Assembly (NCBI GenBank): GCA_052168355.1
Contig: JBQLZQ010000075.1
Coordinates: forward strand, 1-64,000
Direction: 5' to 3'
DNA: 64,000 nucleotides
DNA from: JBQLZQ01 sp052168355
Lineage (GTDB): Bacteria; Pseudomonadota; Alphaproteobacteria; DSM-16000; Inquilinaceae
Position numbers and translations under genes: made by a program
Notes under the pieces: model-generated
The model's input: the letters and a program-made list of their open reading frames with translations, nothing else
What the model was told of the DNA's origin: nothing
The model's database searches: none
Shown here: positions 25,148-33,299 of the stretch, piece by piece
Position numbering within the stretch: position 1 is the stretch's first letter
Layout: each line of letters begins with the position of its first letter

Positions 25148-26605
25148 ATGAAGAAGACCTTATTGCTGGGCGCGAGCACGATGGCCCTCGGCCTTGCCCT
25201 GACCGGCGCGGCCCAGGCCCAATGCGAGCCCGATTTCAGCGGCGTGACGTTGCGTGCCGGGGCCCAGACCGGACCCTTTATCGCCAGCGCGGTGCAGGCG
25301 GCCGGCGAGGGCTGGGCCGAGAAAACCTGCGGCACCGTGGAGGTCGTCGAATTTCCCTTCGGCGAGCTCTATCCCAAATATCTGACGGCCATGGTGGCGG
25401 GCGAGGCGTCGTTCGACGTCATCACCTTCGCTCCGGCCTGGACGCCGGATTTCGCGCCGTATCTATCGGAGATGCCCGACGCGATCAAGCAGACCGAGGA
25501 ATGGAAGGACATCCACCCGGTTTACAGCGAGCGGCTGATGGTGTGGGACGGCAAGACCCTGTCGCAGACCATCGACGGCGATCTGCACAGCCTGTCCTAC
25601 CGCACCGACCTGTTCTCCGATCCCGACGAACAGGCGGCGTTCTCGGCCGAGTACGGCTACGACCTGGCGGCGCCCGAGACCTGGGACCAGTACTACGACA
25701 TCGCCGAGTTCTTCACCCGGCCCGACGAGAACCTGTGGGGCACGGCCGAGGCGTTCCGGCGCGGCGGCCAGCAGTTCTGGTTCTTCTTCAGCCACGCCGC
25801 CAGCTACACCAACCATCCCGACAATCCGGGGTCCATGTTCTTCGATCCCGAAACCATGGACGCCCAGGTCAACAATCCGGGCTGGCTGAAAGCGCTGGAG
25901 GATTACATCCGCAGCGTCGAATACTCGCCGCCCGGCGCGCTCAACTTCAGTTCCGGCGACATCCGCACGGCCTTTGCCGGCGGCACCGTGGCCATGAACT
26001 TCGATTGGGGCGACACCGGCGTGATCGCGGCGGACCCGGCCCAGAGCCAGGTCGGCGGCAGCGTGGGGTCGGCCATCCTGCCCGGATCGACGGAGATCTG
26101 GAACCACAAGACCGGACAATGGGATACGTTCGACGAGCCGGTGCGCTCGCCGTTCATGGCCTTCGGCGGCTGGCAGGCGGCGGTGCCTCAGTCTTCCAAC
26201 AATGTCGAGGCGGCATGGAACTTCGTCGAGTTCCTGTCGAACCCTGAAAACAGCGGCACGGCGGCGGTGACCGGCGGGTCGGGTGTCAATCCGTACCGCT
26301 TCAGCCACTTCGAGAACCTCGACCGCTGGAGCGAGATCTTCTCCGATGAGGAGGCGGAGATGTATCTGGCGGCCCAGCAGGGCAGCCTGGATGCGCCGAA
26401 CGTGGCCATCGACATGCGTCTTCCCGGCTACTTCTCCTACACCGAGGTGCTCGAGATCGAGCTGTCCAAGGCGCTGAACGGCGATGTCAGCCCGCAGGAC
26501 GCGCTCGACGCCATCGCCGCGGAGTGGAACGACCTGACGGACGAGTTCGGCCGTGAGGAGCAGCTTGCCGCGTACCGCGCGTCGATGGGGCTTCCGCCGC
26601 TCTGA
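25148..26605 (+). CDS. ABC transporter substrate-binding protein
   Basis: This 485-residue periplasmic binding protein has a clear signal peptide (KKTLLLGASTMALGLALTGAAQA|QC). The ATG at 25148 has GGGAGGT 5 bases upstream. It is a large, acidic MalE/AglE-like protein with DVITFAPAWTPDF, LSYRTDLFSDPDEQ and many Trp/Tyr positions typical of sugar sites. It is encoded after the permeases, unlike the other systems in this window. Neighbouring mtnK, an FGGY kinase and a class II aldolase suggest a pentose, deoxy-sugar or nucleoside-derived ligand. A strong hairpin follows the gene. Confidence 0.9.
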   Translation: MKKTLLLGASTMALGLALTGAAQAQCEPDFSGVTLRAGAQTGPFIASAVQAAGEGWAEKTCGTVEVVEFPFGELYPKYLTAMVAGEASFDVITFAPAWTPDFAPYLSEMPDAIKQTEEWKDIHPVYSERLMVWDGKTLSQTIDGDLHSLSYRTDLFSDPDEQAAFSAEYGYDLAAPETWDQYYDIAEFFTRPDENLWGTAEAFRRGGQQFWFFFSHAASYTNHPDNPGSMFFDPETMDAQVNNPGWLKALEDYIRSVEYSPPGALNFSSGDIRTAFAGGTVAMNFDWGDTGVIAADPAQSQVGGSVGSAILPGSTEIWNHKTGQWDTFDEPVRSPFMAFGGWQAAVPQSSNNVEAAWNFVEFLSNPENSGTAAVTGGSGVNPYRFSHFENLDRWSEIFSDEEAEMYLAAQQGSLDAPNVAIDMRLPGYFSYTEVLEIELSKALNGDVSPQDALDAIAAEWNDLTDEFGREEQLAAYRASMGLPPL

Positions 26606-26622
26606 CGTCGCGTTTTGCCAAA

Positions 26623-26646
26623 CCCCTCCCGCTTCGGCGGGAGGGG
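26623..26646 (+). terminator. Strong hairpin between binding-protein and ATPase genes
   Basis: CCCCTCCCGC (26623-26632) pairs perfectly with GCGGGAGGGG (26637-26646) around a stable TTCG tetraloop, followed by ACATTTCTC. The imperfect T-run suggests partial termination or 3'-end protection, leaving less ATPase message than binding-protein message. Confidence 0.65.
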
Positions 26647-26678
26647 ACATTTCTCTTCCGACCGACCGAAAGCCGCCC

Positions 26679-27767
26679 ATGGCCCGCGTCAGCCTGACAA
26701 ACATCATCAAGAAATTCGGCGAAGTGACCGTTATCCCTGATCTCAATCTGGAGATCGAGGACAAGGAGTTCGTCGTGCTGGTCGGGCCGTCGGGCTGCGG
26801 CAAGACCACCACCCTGCGCATGATCGCCGGGCTGGAGACGGCGACCGAGGGCACCATCCGCATCGGCGAGCGCGACGTGACCCAGCTTCGCCCGGGATTG
26901 CGCAACTGTTCGATGGTGTTCCAGAACTACGCGCTCTATCCGCACATGTCGGTGCGCGACAATATCGGCTACGGCATGAAGGTGCGCGGGATGGACAAGG
27001 ACGAGCGCGACCGCCGCATCGCCGACGCGGCCCGCATCCTGGGGCTGGAGCCCTATCTCGACCGGCGCCCCAAGCATCTGTCCGGTGGCCAGCGCCAGCG
27101 GGTGGCCATCGGCCGGGCCATCGTCCGCGACCCCGAAGTGTTCCTGTTCGACGAGCCGCTGAGCAACCTCGACGCCAAGCTGCGGATCGAGATGCGCACC
27201 GAGATCAAGAGCCTGCATAGGCGCCTTCAGAACACCGTCGTCTATGTCACCCACGACCAGGTGGAGGCCATGACCCTGGCCGACCGGGTGGTGGTCATGA
27301 AGGATGGGGTAATCGAACAGATGGCCAGGCCTATCGAGCTTTACGAACGCCCCGCCAACACCTTTGTGGCGTCGTTCATCGGCGCGCCCAGCATGAATTT
27401 CCTGCCGGCCCGGCTGATCGGCGACGGCGCCGGCGCGGCGCTCAAGTTCGACGCCGGCCCGACCTTGCCGCTGCCCCCCGACCGGGCCGAGGCCTATGCC
27501 CGCCACCGCGACCGGCCGGTGATCCTGGGTCTGCGGCCCGAGCACATGGAGGGCGGCAGCGCCGGCCCCGCGGTGCTGACCATGACGCCCCGCGCGGTGG
27601 AGCCGCTGGGCGCCCATACCCTGCTGATCGGAGAAATGGCCGGGGTCGCCGACCTGACGGCGCAGGTCGACGCCCACTACCCGGCCGAACCGGACGAGCC
27701 CACGCCCGTCACCTGCGACCTGTCGAAGATGCACCTGTTCGACCGCGAGAGCGGCCGGGCGCTTTAA
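26679..27767 (+). CDS. Sugar ABC transporter ATP-binding protein (MalK/UgpC type)
   Basis: This 362-residue ATPase powers sugar import. Walker A is GPSGCGKTT (36-44), the Q-loop is VFQNYALYPHMS, the signature is LSGGQRQR, Walker B is VFLFDEP and the switch His is in YVTHDQVEAMTLAD. The C-terminal ~130 residues form the MalK-like OB regulatory domain (GLRPEHM). The ATG at 26679 begins the conserved MARVSL start. It is last in the four-gene ABC set. Because two other sugar ABC operons in this window show no ATPase, it may serve several importers, as MsmK-type subunits do. It converges with the FGGY kinase, and the stops overlap. Confidence 0.95.
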   Translation: MARVSLTNIIKKFGEVTVIPDLNLEIEDKEFVVLVGPSGCGKTTTLRMIAGLETATEGTIRIGERDVTQLRPGLRNCSMVFQNYALYPHMSVRDNIGYGMKVRGMDKDERDRRIADAARILGLEPYLDRRPKHLSGGQRQRVAIGRAIVRDPEVFLFDEPLSNLDAKLRIEMRTEIKSLHRRLQNTVVYVTHDQVEAMTLADRVVVMKDGVIEQMARPIELYERPANTFVASFIGAPSMNFLPARLIGDGAGAALKFDAGPTLPLPPDRAEAYARHRDRPVILGLRPEHMEGGSAGPAVLTMTPRAVEPLGAHTLLIGEMAGVADLTAQVDAHYPAEPDEPTPVTCDLSKMHLFDRESGRAL

Positions 27768-29161
27768 CCCATTGCGACAAGCGCCTCCGCCCGCCGGCGC
27801 CACTCGGCGGCGTAGGCGGTCAGGCCGGAAATGCCGAATGGCTCGACGGCGGTCAGATCAAGCCGCGCCGGCTCCGTCCGCTCGGCCCACCCCCACAGCA
27901 GCGCGGCCCCCAGGGCGGTGCCCTCGGCGGCGGTGGAGGCGCGGACCTCCTGGCCGGGCCGCAACGCCGCGACCAGCCGCCCGTAGGGCGCGTTGGCGGC
28001 GAAACCGCCGTCGATGGCGACGGGGCCCGTCGACCCGATAAGATCGATGGCGACGCTGGACATGAGGGCGGCATAGAGGGTGGCCAGCGCCGTGCGCGCC
28101 GTTGCCGTCTCGGGCGGCGGGCCGTCGATGCGGCCCTTGCCGCCGGTGCCGGGAAAGGGACCGCCGCTGTCGCTGAAGGATGGCAGGGCCATGGTGCCGG
28201 CGGCGATCAGATCGGCGATGTCGCCTGCCGTCGGGTCGGGGGTGCCGCGCGGGCCCGCCAGGGCGCCGTATTCGCGCCCGATCATGAAGCGGCTGCACGC
28301 CACCGGCCGGCCGGTGGCGTCGACATTGGCGGCGGTGTCCCGTTCGGGCGCCAGGCGGTCCAGCGGGTAGGCGGCGTTGAAATTGATCAGCCAGGTGCCG
28401 GTCGACATCAGGGTCACGTCGTCCAGCCCGGCGGCGCGGTAGCGCAGGAAGTTGGCGTTGCTGTCGTGGATGCCGCACAGCACCGATACGTCGGGGGCGA
28501 GACCGGTGGCGGCCGCCAGGTCGGGCCGGATCGTGCCCAGCACGTCCCAGGGGGCGCGCAGCGGCGGGAACAGCGCCGCCCATCCCCTGTCCTTGGCGAT
28601 GCTCGCGAAATCGCCGGTCTTGGGCGCCCAAAGATGGGTCTGGGCGCCCAGCAGGGTCACCTCCGCCGCCGCCACGCCGCACAACCGCCAGGCCCAGTAC
28701 TGGGCGTAGGGCAGGATCAGGCGGGTCCGGGCGAAGGCGTCGTCGAACGCTGTCTCCTGCCAGGTGAACTGCCGGGCCAGGGTCAGCCCGCCGGGGTTAA
28801 TCGGGGCGAACACCTCCGCGAAGGGCGGGGCGATGGCGGCATAGGCGTCCTTGACCGCGTCGGGCGGGTCGGCCTCGTAATCCATGATCGGCAGCGCCAG
28901 CGCGCCGCCGTCGTCGACCAGGGCGGCGGTGGAACCGTAGGTGCAGGGCACGATGGCCCGCACCCGCGCCCGGCCCGACAGAAGCTTGAGCGCGCCCAGG
29001 ATCCAGTGCCAGACACGATCGGTGTCGACATGAAGGTAGGGCGGCCCCGCCACCGGCCGGTTGTCGGCCCGCTCGTCGGCCAGGATCCGGCCCTCGGCGT
29101 CGATCAGCATCAGCTTGAGGTTGGTCTTGCCAAGGTCGATGACGGCGACGGCGTCGGTCAC
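27764..29161 (-). CDS. FGGY-family carbohydrate kinase
   Basis: This 465-residue cytoplasmic kinase belongs to the glycerol/xylulose/rhamnulose kinase superfamily. The N-terminal phosphate-1 motif is VIDLGKTNLKLMLID. Substrate-side segments include LGAQTHLW and CGIHDSNANFLRY. The ATP-side motif is MSTGTWLINFN, followed by AIDGGFAANAPYGRLVAAL. The absence of a classic DxGT (here DLGKT) resembles the rhamnulokinase/fuculokinase branch. It is divergent from the class II aldolase gene. Kinase plus FucA-like aldolase fits a deoxy-ketose pathway (ketose-1-phosphate formation then cleavage). The exact sugar is unknown. Confidence 0.88.
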   Translation of the reverse strand: MTDAVAVIDLGKTNLKLMLIDAEGRILADERADNRPVAGPPYLHVDTDRVWHWILGALKLLSGRARVRAIVPCTYGSTAALVDDGGALALPIMDYEADPPDAVKDAYAAIAPPFAEVFAPINPGGLTLARQFTWQETAFDDAFARTRLILPYAQYWAWRLCGVAAAEVTLLGAQTHLWAPKTGDFASIAKDRGWAALFPPLRAPWDVLGTIRPDLAAATGLAPDVSVLCGIHDSNANFLRYRAAGLDDVTLMSTGTWLINFNAAYPLDRLAPERDTAANVDATGRPVACSRFMIGREYGALAGPRGTPDPTAGDIADLIAAGTMALPSFSDSGGPFPGTGGKGRIDGPPPETATARTALATLYAALMSSVAIDLIGSTGPVAIDGGFAANAPYGRLVAALRPGQEVRASTAAEGTALGAALLWGWAERTEPARLDLTAVEPFGISGLTAYAAEWRRRAEALVAMG

Positions 29162-29338
29162 GAGGGGCGGTTCCCGTCCAGTGAAGCGATGACGGCATCA
29201 TGCTTAGAGGATACGGTCCACCGGGTAAATTCCACGGAGTCCCGACCGCCGCCGCAGGGCTCCGTTGAACCGGAACGGCGGCTTGTCTACAGTCCGCCGG
29301 CGGCGGAATTCCCATCACAAGACGAGGAGCATGCGACC

Positions 29339-30196
29339 ATGGCGAAGCGGAAGGACGAGGCCCTGCGACGGGGGATCATCGCCGTCTGTCGGCAGATGAA
29401 CGACCTCGGAATCAATCAGGGCACGTCCGGCAATGTCAGCGCCCGGCTTCCCGACAACCCGGACCGGTTCCTGATCACCCCGTCCGGCATCCCCTATGAC
29501 GCCATGAAGCCCGATCAGATCGTCGAAATGGATCTGGCCGGCGGCTATTGGGGCGACTATCTGCCCAGCAGCGAATGGCGCATGCACCGGGATATCTTTC
29601 TGCACCGGCCGGAAGCGGCGGCGACGGTCCACACCCATCCCATCTATGGCACGGCGCTATCCTGCCTGCGTCTGGAAATTCCGGCCTTTCACTACATGAT
29701 CGGTGTCGGCGGCGGCGACACCATCCGCTGCGCCGACTACGCCACCTTCGGCACTCAGGCGCTGTCGGAACGGATGCTCAAGGCCCTTGCCGACCGGTCG
29801 GCCTGCCTCCTGGCCAACCATGGCATGATCTGTTTCGGCAAGAACCTGGACAAGGCCCTGTGGCTGGCGGTGGAGGTCGAAACCCTGGCCAAGCAGTACT
29901 GGCACGCCCGCCAGGGCGGGGAACCGGTCATCCTGCCCAAGTCCGAAATGAAAAAGGTACTCGCCCTGTTCCAGGGATACGGCAAGCAACCGGGCGATGT
30001 CCGGCCGGGCGAAACCCTGGCGTTCGAGCCGCCCGAACGGCGCGACGGCGGTGGGCGCAAGGCCGCCAAGCCGGCAACCAAAACCGAGGCTGCGAAGACC
30101 AAGCCGGCCCGGCCGGCAAAATCCGTCAAGGCGGTCAAATCCGCAACCAAGCGGGCCCGACGCAGCGGCGCGAAGATCGGCCGCGCGGCCGAATAG
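29339..30196 (+). CDS. Class II (FucA/RhaD-like) aldolase with basic C-terminal tail
   Basis: This 285-residue zinc aldolase cleaves ketose-1-phosphates to DHAP and an aldehyde. The Zn/catalytic set matches FucA: Glu79 (SSEW), His98 and His100 (VHTHPIYG), His161 (LANHGMI). GTSGNVSARLP (28-38) binds phosphate. The catalytic domain ends near residue 222. A ~60-residue Lys/Ala/Pro-rich tail like histone H1 follows, which ordinary FucA lacks. The ATG has GAGGAG 9 bases upstream. Together with MtnK and MtnA elsewhere in the window it could act as the Ald2-type enzyme of 5-deoxyribose/methylthioribose salvage. With the adjacent FGGY kinase it could act on another deoxy-sugar. Confidence 0.88.
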   Translation: MAKRKDEALRRGIIAVCRQMNDLGINQGTSGNVSARLPDNPDRFLITPSGIPYDAMKPDQIVEMDLAGGYWGDYLPSSEWRMHRDIFLHRPEAAATVHTHPIYGTALSCLRLEIPAFHYMIGVGGGDTIRCADYATFGTQALSERMLKALADRSACLLANHGMICFGKNLDKALWLAVEVETLAKQYWHARQGGEPVILPKSEMKKVLALFQGYGKQPGDVRPGETLAFEPPERRDGGGRKAAKPATKTEAAKTKPARPAKSVKAVKSATKRARRSGAKIGRAAE

Positions 30197-30254
30197 GACC
30201 GGCGCGGCAGGCGGACGGGCAGGACCCATGTGCGGGCGTCACTGCCGCGCACAG

Positions 30255-30405
30255 GTCCCGGATCGGTGTCCGGGACTCGACGTCACAGTGGTTTGGGCGT
30301 CGGGCTCAGGCGCGCGTCAGCCTTATCCGCCCGTAGAAAGAAGCGGCGGTCCCCGGACCCGGATCCGGGGCTCCGCGTCACCATGGTCTGGGCGTCGGGC
30401 TGAGA
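30255..30405 (+). repeat. Two-copy REP-like intergenic repeat with hairpins
   Basis: Two imperfect copies about 95 bases apart each consist of a hairpin followed by a common tail. Copy 1 has GTCCCGGA / TCCGGGAC (30255-30276). Copy 2 has CCCCGGA / TCCGGGG (30351-30370). Each is followed by a closely similar CGTCACnnTGGTnTGGGCGTCGGGCT segment (about 30281-30308 and 30376-30403). They lie between the aldolase and the mutarotase genes. The look is that of REP/ERIC-type intergenic elements. No further copy was noticed in this window. Confidence 0.6.
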
Positions 30406-30469
30406 CGGGAGTCTGTTTCGTGCACGTTCATTGTTGAAAAACAAAATCATAAGGGAGGAACCTCACACA

Positions 30470-30913
30470 ATGCTCAAATCGATAGACCCGCTGCTCAACG
30501 CCGACCTGCTGTATGTGCTGCGGGCCATGGGGCATGGCGACGACCTGGTGCTGGTCGATGCCAACTTTCCCGCCGCCGCCATCGCCAGCCGCACCGTCAG
30601 CGGCCGGCTGATCCACCTCGACGGCGTCGATGTGGCCCGCGCGGCCCGGGCTATCCTGTCGGTCCTTCCTCTCGACAGCTTTGTCGACCAGCCGGCCCGG
30701 AGGATGGAGGTGGTCGGTAAGCCGGACGAAATTCCGCCGGTCCAGCAGGAGGTGCAACAGGCCATCGACGCGGCGGAGGGGCGCAGCTGGCCGATGGGAT
30801 CGATCGAGCGGTTCGCTTTTTACGAGGAGGCCAAGAAGGGCTTTGCCGTCGTCGCCACCGGGGAGGGGCGGCCCTATGGCTGCTTCCTGCTCAAGAAGGG
30901 CGTGATCCTGTGA
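30470..30913 (+). CDS. RbsD/FucU-family sugar mutarotase
   Basis: This 147-residue cytoplasmic protein interconverts sugar anomers (ribose pyranase or fucose mutarotase activity). GHGDDLVLVDANFPA near residues 22-36 contains the conserved catalytic His and Asp. The C-terminal Tyr-containing segment (RPYGCFLLKKGVIL) closes the active site. The DANFP form is closer to FucU than to RbsD. The ATG at 30470 has GGGAGGAA about 10 bases upstream. It overlaps the ribokinase gene by 4 bases (GTGA), so the pair forms an operon for furanose or pyranose sugar entry. Confidence 0.9.
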   Translation: MLKSIDPLLNADLLYVLRAMGHGDDLVLVDANFPAAAIASRTVSGRLIHLDGVDVARAARAILSVLPLDSFVDQPARRMEVVGKPDEIPPVQQEVQQAIDAAEGRSWPMGSIERFAFYEEAKKGFAVVATGEGRPYGCFLLKKGVIL

Positions 30914-31863
30914 CCGCGCCGCCGCCGGGCGGCGGCCGTATCGCCATTCTGGGGGTGTTCGTCGCCGATCTGTCGTTCCGGGCAGGCCGGCTGCCGGCGA
31001 TGGGCGAAACCGTGATGGGTACCGGCTTTACGCTGGGTCCCGGCGGCAAGGGGTCGAACCAGGCGGTGGCGGCCAAGCGCGCGGGGGCCGAGGTCGCCTT
31101 TATCACCAAGCTGGGCGACGACCCTTTCGGAGATCTGGCCCGCCGGACCTATGCGGCGGAGGGGATCGACCCGACCTTTGTGTCGACCAGCCCCGATCTG
31201 CCGACCGGCGCGGCGTTCATCCTGGTCACCCCTGACACCGGGGAAAACGCGATCGTCGTCGCGGCCGGGGCAGTGGAGGGGCTGCGGGTGGAGGAAATCG
31301 ACGCGGCGGCGCCGTCAATCGCGGCGGCGGATGTGTTCCTGACCCAGCTCGAACTGCCGGTGCCGCTCGCCGCCCACGGGCTCGCCCTGGCCCGGGCCAA
31401 GGGCGTGCCGACGATCCTCAACCCGGCCCCGGCGGTGCCGCTGCCGGACGCGGTCTATCCCCTGGTCGATTATTTCACGCCCAACGAGACCGAGGCGGCG
31501 ATGCTGTCCGGCCGGCCGGTCGAAACCAGGGCCCAGGCCGAGGACGCGGCCGACATCTTTCTCCAGCGCGGCGTCGGCACGGTGCTGGTCACGCTGGGTG
31601 CCGAGGGCGTCCTGCTCAAGGACCGCTCGGGCGTTCAGCATGTTCCTTCGTTCCGGGCCGGAACGGTCGTCGATACGACCGGTGCCGGCGACGCGTTCAA
31701 CGGCGGCTTCGCGGTCGGTCTGGCGCGCGGCTTGGCGCCGGCCGAGGCGGCGCGGTTCGGCTGCGCCGTGGCCGGGCTTTCGGTGACCCGGCACGGCACC
31801 GCGCCCTCGATGCCACGGCGGGACGAGATCGAGGCTTTGTTGCGGGGCACCGCCGCGACCTGA
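30910..31863 (+). CDS. rbsK: Ribokinase
   Basis: This 317-residue PfkB-family kinase makes ribose-5-phosphate from ribose and ATP. Ribokinase-specific motifs are PGGKGSNQA (44-52), NPAPA (171-175) and the catalytic DTTGAGDAFNGGF with Asp261. The start is GTG, overlapping the mutarotase stop. The mutarotase partner supports a ribose or ribose-like substrate. No ribose ABC transporter (RbsABC type) is in the operon. An antisense-oriented DUF1127 frame overlaps its last ~230 bases. Confidence 0.9.
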   Translation: MTAPPPGGGRIAILGVFVADLSFRAGRLPAMGETVMGTGFTLGPGGKGSNQAVAAKRAGAEVAFITKLGDDPFGDLARRTYAAEGIDPTFVSTSPDLPTGAAFILVTPDTGENAIVVAAGAVEGLRVEEIDAAAPSIAAADVFLTQLELPVPLAAHGLALARAKGVPTILNPAPAVPLPDAVYPLVDYFTPNETEAAMLSGRPVETRAQAEDAADIFLQRGVGTVLVTLGAEGVLLKDRSGVQHVPSFRAGTVVDTTGAGDAFNGGFAVGLARGLAPAEAARFGCAVAGLSVTRHGTAPSMPRRDEIEALLRGTAAT

Positions 31864-32063
31864 GGCCGACGGCTGCCGATCGGTCGCCAGAACGGGGTGG
31901 AGCGTTCGCGTTCCGCCTCGTCCCGCGTCCAGCCGATATCGCGCAACAGCCAGTCCGTCCGTCCGGCCAGGCGATGACGGGCCGCCGCGCGCCGGGCCCA
32001 AACGGTCAACCACCAGACGCCCAGGACGACCGGGCGCAGAAAAAGCTCGACATATCTGATCAT
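31635..32063 (-). CDS. DUF1127 protein with reading frame extended antisense into rbsK
   Basis: The first ~62 residues look like a real DUF1127 protein: an N-terminal hydrophobic/basic helix (RPVVLGVWWLTVWARRAAARHRL) and the domain core WLLRDIGWTRDEAERERSTPFWR. Such small alphaproteobacterial proteins usually end soon after the FWR-like segment. Here no stop occurs and the frame runs 75 more residues antisense to the 3' end of rbsK, giving 142 residues. Either the stop was lost or the tail is real. The ATG at 32063 is preceded by a GA-rich stretch. Some family members act in RNA or stress-related regulation. Confidence 0.55.
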   Translation of the reverse strand: MIRYVELFLRPVVLGVWWLTVWARRAAARHRLAGRTDWLLRDIGWTRDEAERERSTPFWRPIGSRRPQVAAVPRNKASISSRRGIEGAVPCRVTESPATAQPNRAASAGAKPRARPTAKPPLNASPAPVVSTTVPARNEGTC

Positions 32064-32097
32064 TGAACTCCACCTGGGAACGAAAGCCGGAGGGTTT

Positions 32098-32111
32098 CTG
32101 AATGCATTCAG
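32098..32111. promoter_or_regulatory. Perfect 14-base palindrome upstream of lacI-type gene
   Basis: CTGAATGCATTCAG is a perfect palindrome of typical LacI-operator length. It lies 58 bases before the LacI-family gene and 35 bases before the DUF1127 start on the other strand. Autoregulation by the LacI-type protein is the simplest reading, but it is inferred. Confidence 0.5.
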
Positions 32112-32168
32112 TTCGGAAGATAGGCGTTTTTCTGTATCGATCAAGAAATAATTAGGCTTGATCCCGTC

Positions 32169-33299
32169 GTGGAGGTGGGCACCCTTGAGCCGATGGGAGA
32201 CCGAACCGGAAAACCAGTCGGGCCACTGACGCTCGACGATATCGCGACGGCGATCGGCGTCTCGCGGACAACCGTTTCCAACGCCTTCAACCGGCCCGAT
32301 CAACTGTCCCACGCACTGCGGGAAAAGGTGTTGGGCGCGGCGCGGGAGATGGGGTATCCCGGCCCCAACCCGCTGGCCCGGAACCTTCGCACAGGACGGG
32401 CCGGCGCCATTGGTCTGGTTTTTTCCGAGGTCTTGACCTATGCCTTCAGCGATCCCACCACCATCGCCTTTCTCCAGGGCGTGGCGCGGGTGTGCGAACC
32501 GGCGGAGGCGGCCTTGCTGATCCTGCCGGCCACAGATCCCGTGGCGGCGCAGAAGACCGTGCGCCAGGCGGCGGTGGATGGATTCCTGGTCTATTGCATG
32601 CCCAAGGACAGCCCGGTGGCGACGGCGGTTCTCGACCGGCGCCTGCCGGTCGTGGCCGTCGACCATCCGGCGTTGGAGGGCGTGCCCGGTGTGGGCATCG
32701 ACGACCGTGCCGCGGCCCGCGTGGCGGCCGCCCATCTGGTCGATCTCGGCCACCGGCACTTCGCCTGCATCTCCATGGAGGTGCAGGACGATCGTTATGT
32801 CGGTCCGTTGACGCCGGAGCGGCAGGCGGATGCCGCCTTCCACACCAGCGTCGACAGGCTGGCGGGTTACGAGGATGCGTTGCGGGCCGGCGGTATCGAC
32901 CCATCTCAGATGGAGACGCAGGAGCGGCCGGGCAACAGCGAAGACGGTGGTTTCGACGCCGCCCGCCTGTTCCTGTCCCGGCGCCCGCGTCCCACCGCCA
33001 TTCTGGCCATGAGCGACCGGCTGGCCATCGGCGCTCTGCGCGCCGCCGAGCATATGGGGCTGCGTGTGCCCGACGACGTATCGGTGATCGGCTTCGACGA
33101 TATCCCGGACGCCGCCCACGCCCGCCCGCCCCTGACGACAATCCGCCAGCCGCTTATCGACAAGGGGGCGGTGGCCGTCGAAATGCTGCTGGCCGGTGCC
33201 AGGGGGCCGTCGCGGATTCTGGAGACCGAGCTGATCCGGCGCGGCTCCACCGGACCCGCGGCCGCTTTCACCGGCGGCGTCGACGCCGATGGCGGTTGA
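32169..33299 (+). CDS. LacI-family transcriptional regulator
   Basis: This protein has 376 residues from the GTG at 32169. An ATG 24 bases later is equally possible, and neither has a well-placed ribosome-binding site. The helix-turn-helix is at ~20-45 (LTLDDIATAIGVSRTTVSNAFNRP), then the hinge helix NPLARNLRTG, and a periplasmic-binding-protein-like effector domain (AIGLVFSEVL... through VIGFDDIPDAAHARPPLTTIRQP). The PLTTIRQP segment is typical of the family. The effector is probably a sugar or sugar phosphate. The gene overlaps the GntR regulator gene downstream, so the two regulators are probably co-transcribed. Confidence 0.92.
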   Translation: MEVGTLEPMGDRTGKPVGPLTLDDIATAIGVSRTTVSNAFNRPDQLSHALREKVLGAAREMGYPGPNPLARNLRTGRAGAIGLVFSEVLTYAFSDPTTIAFLQGVARVCEPAEAALLILPATDPVAAQKTVRQAAVDGFLVYCMPKDSPVATAVLDRRLPVVAVDHPALEGVPGVGIDDRAAARVAAAHLVDLGHRHFACISMEVQDDRYVGPLTPERQADAAFHTSVDRLAGYEDALRAGGIDPSQMETQERPGNSEDGGFDAARLFLSRRPRPTAILAMSDRLAIGALRAAEHMGLRVPDDVSVIGFDDIPDAAHARPPLTTIRQPLIDKGAVAVEMLLAGARGPSRILETELIRRGSTGPAAAFTGGVDADGG

